Source: Zygnema cylindricum
Taxonomy: Eukaryota; Streptophyta; Zygnematophyceae; Zygnematales; Zygnemataceae
Direction: 5' to 3'
Length of the DNA: 36,626 bases
Assembly (NCBI GenBank): GCA_037447655.1
Contig: JBBHKE010001811.1
Location: forward strand, 148,501-185,126
Under the pieces are notes generated by a model, which searched no databases, had not been told where the DNA came from, and saw only the letters and a program-made list of their open reading frames with translations. Positions 32,718 to 36,626 of this stretch are shown in pieces. Numbering within the stretch: the first letter of the stretch is position 1; each line of letters begins with the position of its first letter. Both the position numbers and the translations under genes were made by a program.

Positions 32718-33000
32718 TAAACCGCAAATCGTTATTAGAGTAAATAAAAAATTAGAGTAAAAAAATAAAAAAAAAACAATTAGAGTAATTTACGCTAATT
32801 TGTGTGAAAGAACTTTTTCACAGAGGAAGTTTACTCTAATTTATTTAAGTACTCTATATTGGGTTATGTCGGCAATAATTATCCGCGCTGTAATTATGAA
32901 CACTAAATTACGTAGACGTACAAAATCTGTCAGTCTATATATTTTGACGTCATTATGACGTTAGTACTATTGTCGCGTTGGATGTCAGTTACGTCGGGAC
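32718..33000 (+). mobile_element. MITE family D fragment, left part (D3)
   Basis: AACCGCAAATCGTTATTAG then the D1 left half (GGGTTATGTCGGCAATAATT; GACGTCATTATGACGTTAGT) up to GGATGTCAGTTA; the right half is missing. Confidence 0.75.
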
Positions 33001-33804
33001 CACCGTCGAAGGTTACATGTAAATTATGCGCAGTTACACGATTAATTATCAATATTTATTAACGAATGAATCACGGTTGTAGTTCGAATGTAAACGGCAT
33101 TTCCGTTGCGTTGTTTTCATTTTCATACGACAAAAGTACTTTATAACTCTAATACCGTCGCACTTTGGTGGTTATATTAGAGTAAATTTACGTTAATATT
33201 GTCTCTTAACTCTAATAAAGTTGCTTTCAGACGACGAAGTCAAAAAATTAACACTTATTACAGTTAAGTTTAACTCTAAATGCGTCGCAATTACTCTAAA
33301 TGAGTCGCAATTAGAAGATATCTTAACGAATCGACGTAACGCAACATATTATTGGACGACCACAATAACAGGTGGCCATTTTATTAACCGTAGAAATGTC
33401 ATGCCTGCAAAACAACGATAATACACAAACCGACTGTCCTTTTGGACTCTTTTGCAAGAAAATTCCGTACATTCAATAACCTGCATAGTTTTTCACACCT
33501 CTTTCATAAAAAATTTCGGCGGCAAATTTTATAGCTTCTCGCTTCATTTTTTAGTTTTTAAAAAAGGTGATAATTGAAATTTAAAACCAAATATTGAAAT
33601 TTAAATTTTGAACCCACCCTCTTTTCACAATGGATTGCCGCTTTTTTTTGACCTCTTGCTTTTATAATTTTTTCATATATATTGCACGTTCGGACAAGCA
33701 ATGGCATTATCGATTTAGATTTTTAATTTGCGCTTACGCTTAAATACGACTCTCGTTGTTGCCTATACTTTCCCCATATAAATATTTGCTTAGTCTTCGG
33801 AGAT
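33001..33804. other. AT-rich stretch, no gene recognised
   Basis: Contains repeated CTCTAA(T/A) words and GCGTCGCAATTACTCTAAAT then GAGTCGCAATTA near 33280-33315. A TATA-like word (CATATAAATA) lies near 33775. Confidence 0.4.
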
Positions 33805-34212
33805 ATGTGGAGATTTGCAAGAATGTGGGGTAGCTACGCGGCGACATATAACGACATATGTCATATCCCTGCACCTATTATTGAAGAGGTGATTGGAGAT
33901 ATGAACAGTGTGATACCCGAAATGGCGAGTGGTGAAAACGAATTACCACGTGTGGAGCCACTCGTGGAAGAAGCTTTGAGCGGAGAAGACAACATCGCGG
34001 GCGAAGATATGGGGAGTCATTCTACAACTGTTGACCCGCCGCAGTCCACCCGGAAAAAACAACATGTTACAACCAAAAGGGATCGTTTGCGAATAATCAT
34101 GTGGATGATCGATGAGGAGCGGGCGAACGGAGACCGAATGCTCATCCCCAAAACTATCAAGAAATTTCCCGAACAATTTTCGAGATGCAACGGATGTAGT
34201 ACGTTTTCCTAA
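33805..34212 (+). CDS. Hypothetical protein or exon, 135 codons
   Basis: Not recognised. The frame is coding-like: acidic middle (EEVIGDM, VEPLVEEALSGEDN), then a basic stretch (STRKKQHVTTKRDRLR) and a helix-like IIMWMIDEERANG with IKKFPEQF at the end. This acidic-then-basic layout could be the DNA-binding N-terminus of a transposon protein, but that is only a guess. A TATA-like element lies only about 25 bp before the ATG, too near for a normal leader. It may be a first exon; no clear partner exon was found. Confidence 0.35.
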   Translation: MWRFARMWGSYAATYNDICHIPAPIIEEVIGDMNSVIPEMASGENELPRVEPLVEEALSGEDNIAGEDMGSHSTTVDPPQSTRKKQHVTTKRDRLRIIMWMIDEERANGDRMLIPKTIKKFPEQFSRCNGCSTFS

Positions 34213-34585
34213 AACTATTTATCCCTTTACCTCATCAACCCACCTCTCGATTATTACTAATTACTTTTGAGCCGTTTCCGAGGATTTACAATGTGTTATT
34301 CTCTCTTTTTTCCGTTTATACTTTTTATATTTCTTTCCTACACTTTGTTGTTGTATAGAGGTGTTTTCGGAATTTTTGATTGTAATCCGTTTGAGATGGG
34401 ATGAGATGGGATGTAATCCTCTCCTCTATTAACCGTTTTCTCTATGGGTGTTATTCATTGGTTATTATACGTCCTGTTTTACTTGTTTCAATTTGTAGTT
34501 AGGACGAGACTTTAGTTAAGATGAGACGGTCTGAGGGATGGTGATGGAGACGGGGGGGGGGGAGGAAAACCGTTTCCTTCGTCCT
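34213..34585. other. No gene recognised
   Basis: Contains a small GAGATGGGAT direct repeat near 34393-34411 and a G-run near 34552-34562. Confidence 0.4.
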
Positions 34586-34589
34586 TAGA

Positions 34590-34985
34590 ATGGCGACGAC
34601 ATTGCGTTGTCGCTTTATTTATGTCGACGCAGCAAACGATAAAAGGGTGATGAGAAAATGTCGTCGCCTCGATGTGGACACTCGCGGAATCACTCAACCG
34701 GCGATGACATTATGTCGTCGCCGTATGAATGTACAATCAACGATAACTTATTTTCGTCGCTTGAATGTTGGACTCCGGGATTATATACAACGGTTCAACT
34801 TGACGTTTCGTCGCCGCAATGTTGGAACGCCATATAGCAAGTTTCAATGAACATTCGACGTGGACTTCACGTCGTCGGATGAATGTTGGAATCTTCGAAA
34901 ATACATGACGGCGGAATTCCTAATTTCGTCGCTACAATATTTGAACGTCCGAAAACGTTGTTCGAACAAGGGTTTGACGTCATCG
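34590..34985 (+). repeat. Degenerate 54-bp tandem repeat, read as RRxNV peptide repeats
   Basis: TCGTCGCYNNAATGTTGGA-like cores recur near 34607, 34659, 34713, 34752, 34810, 34870 and 34926. Spacing is mostly 51-58 bp. In one frame (34590-34850) the units read CRRLDV, CRRRMNV, FRRLNVG, FRRRNVG. Confidence 0.6.
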
Positions 34986-35141
34986 GCAGTTATACAATTT
35001 GTACGTATTTATGTAACGAATCTGCCCCTCATATGGATTAAAGTTGTCATACCCCTCTTCTCTTCCTCTTCATTCGTTTTCTTGTTCCAATTTTTTGCAT
35101 TGGAGTTCCATTTTCTTTGCATTCGCGTGAAAAACAGCTCC

Positions 35142-35510
35142 ATGGATGGCGGCAAGCGACCGAACAAACGACCACGCAACTATGTACTACAAAACAATCA
35201 ATTTCCTCCCAAAAAAATTAGTCGACTCGTAGATAGTCGGCCAACAAGAGAGAGGGACAACATACTAACGGATGTGGAGACAATGGAGGAGTCATAAATA
35301 GAGGTACAATTACATGAAAGGGAGGTGGCGGAAGAGTTAGTGAGGGAAGGGAATAAAAGTGAGGATGAAACAAATGATAACTTGGTAGAAGACCAAAAAG
35401 GGGCATAGAATGAGGAAAGAAGTGGAGAAAAAGAGGTAGGAGTAGAAAGGGTTGCAATTCTGTGTCCTCCATCAAATCACAGAATACAAGAAGCCTCTAG
35501 ATAGTATTTA
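35142..35510 (+). pseudogene. Decayed coding segment, unknown
   Basis: From ATG 35142 one frame reads a basic start (MDGGKRPNKRPRN, a possible nuclear signal), then KKISRLVDSRPTRERDN and an acidic stretch. Two in-frame stops interrupt it (near 35295 and 35406), yet the frame keeps a coding look on either side (LHEREVAEELVREG; NEERSGEKEVGVERV). Probably a dead transposon or host gene; I do not recognise the family. Confidence 0.35.
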
Positions 35511-35520
35511 ACTAACCCAC

Positions 35521-35638
35521 TTGCAATGGCAACCACTGCTACCCAAGCAGACAAGCAAACAATCTGACTGCACCCCCGTGCAGCCAGGACTCTCCTGAGT
35601 CCGTAGGAAAAAGAATCTTTGAAACGCCCAACCAGGCG
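35521..35638. repeat. Cluster of small hairpins
   Basis: Within 118 bp: TTGC/GCAA (35521-35532), CTGCT/AGCAG (35536-35550), CTGCAC-CCCC-GTGCAG (35568-35583), GGACTC-TCCT-GAGTCC (35587-35602), CGCC/GGCG (35625-35638). Confidence 0.6.
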
Positions 35639-35699
35639 ATAAGTTATGAGGCAGTAAAAATGCCAATTTGTACAAATGGAGAGGTGACTACCTACCAAA

Positions 35700-36184
35700 A
35701 TTTTCTAAGTCCTGATTCCCTCTAATAACTTCTATCTTCTGAAGTACGGACCAATCAAATTACTGTACCGTTCCAAAAAGTACTACTGCCGCTGTACCTT
35801 TTGTACGGCATATGTACGACAAGGCTATTAAGCGGACGCATGTTCGCTTTTCACTCGTCCGTAAATTCCTCGGAATTCCTATGACCGAATGTCATCTCTC
35901 CACGTGGCTCCAAGTCATGCCACCTCACAAAACGCCAAAGTGACCACTCCGGGATTTTGGCGATGATGTACGCAGTTGGATTTTACGCGAAATGCAATCT
36001 TAGCCGTTATAAATACTTGCGTGACATTTGTTTCGATGTCGAAACAACATGCGTGGGATCCGTTGCGAATTTGTATCGTACTTCGTACTTTCTAAAACTC
36101 TATCTATGTATGCTGAATACTGTTGTAGCTAAATGGATTCGCTCCTCCTGAAATAAATATATAGCTATCACATACTATATCATT
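35700..36184. other. Unassigned stretch with CACGTG and TATA words
   Basis: CACGTG at 35901-35906 and TATAAATA at 36008-36015 lie about 100 bp apart, as in a promoter, but a 64-codon frame across the TATA word (35957-36151) has no known motif and no gene follows clearly. Confidence 0.35.
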
Positions 36185-36189
36185 TAGCA

Positions 36190-36425
36190 TTGGTCCTAGT
36201 CTTATAGGATAAAGCTGAATGCTACCGGCTACCTTGACGAACCGCAGGTACCGGAATCAAATCTCGGGTCCGTCAGGTATACTTTTAGTAACCTACTAAA
36301 AATAACTGCCTGTTCAACTAAGGCAGCCATGGATCAACCACCCTCTCTATCTTTCAAAGACTACAACAAGTATGGGGGCTAGAGAGAGGAGGTGGAGGCA
36401 GGCTGTCTGTCCTTTTTTTTCTTTT
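36190..36425 (+). mobile_element. Possible tRNA-derived SINE
   Basis: TTGGTCCTAGTCTTATAGGA resembles the A box region of tRNA-Glu/Asp genes, and GGAATCAAATCTC about 60 bp later resembles a B box (GGTTCRANTCC). The stretch ends near a T-run (36412-36420). No cloverleaf can be drawn, so it is not a tRNA gene. Confidence 0.35.
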
Positions 36426-36626
36426 TATACTAACATATTTAAACCTAGAAAATACTATAGAAATCTATTAATTTTAACACTTTCCTTATTTTCTAGTCAA
36501 ATTTTAATTTTTCTTTCAACCCGCATTTTTCCCGACAATATTTTAATTTAGGAGAGGGCACAGGTTTGGTCATCATGTCAGCCACCATTTCTTCATCAGG
36601 TCTATACACAAGATTTAAAATTTTAT
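36426..36626. other. AT-rich end of window
   Basis: No coding region or repeat seen. Confidence 0.4.

Noticed and set aside
35587-35624. Hammerhead ribozyme (CCTGAGTCCG followed by GAAAC)
   Set aside because: The core needs CTGATGA followed by GAAA at the end of stem II; here CTGAGTC replaces it and the stem order does not fit.
36190-36290. tRNA gene
   Set aside because: Box-like motifs exist but no cloverleaf or acceptor stem can be formed.

Overview
This window looks like nuclear DNA of a eukaryote, most likely a streptophyte plant. The evidence is one multi-exon receptor-like protein kinase of plant type with canonical GT-AG introns of 0.7-1.4 kb, remnants of plant-type Ty1/copia and Ty3/gypsy retrotransposons, and very heavy occupation by DNA transposons and MITEs. 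I cannot fix the lineage; a seedless-plant or charophyte-grade genome would fit, but this is only an impression. No rRNA, tRNA, CRISPR or bacterial-style operon is visible.

Layout. (1) 1-7270: the 3' part of a receptor-like kinase gene on the + strand. Six exons encode the juxtamembrane tail, a complete RD-type kinase domain and the C-terminal tail. Ectodomain and membrane segment are not recognised and probably lie to the left. Its introns carry a 203-bp MITE, purine tracts and a tandem duplication. (2) 8441-10533: a fold-back or Mutator-like element of about 2.1 kb with inverted ends of roughly 180-190 bp. Each end begins with 18-bp tandem repeats. It contains another MITE and a decayed gypsy integrase. 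(3) 11290-15650: purine-strand (GA-rich) tracts up to 1 kb long, interrupted by the left part of a copia retrotransposon (regulatory leader plus truncated, frameshifted gag). (4) 16735-25436: a composite hAT transposon. Matching 12-bp ends and near-identical 8-bp flanks (7 of 8) bound an almost complete but broken transposase gene, a second copy of its left part, and a third, diverged copy of the left-end region. A C/G/A homopolymer block sits at the start of the second copy. (5) 25437-33000: mostly nested MITEs, one of which splits a possible signal-peptide exon of a small secreted protein. (6) 33440-36626: unassigned sequence with one coding-like ORF, a degenerate 54-bp tandem repeat, a decayed coding segment, a cluster of small hairpins and a tRNA-like SINE candidate.

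The unifying signal is a MITE superfamily whose members differ inside but share about 20 bp of terminus beginning TACACCGYGAATCG and a TA target duplication. I count about 14 copies or fragments. An internal repeat in the hAT element supplies the empty site for one insertion. I see no transposase for these MITEs here. Apart from the kinase and the small secreted-peptide candidate, nothing is convincingly a host gene.
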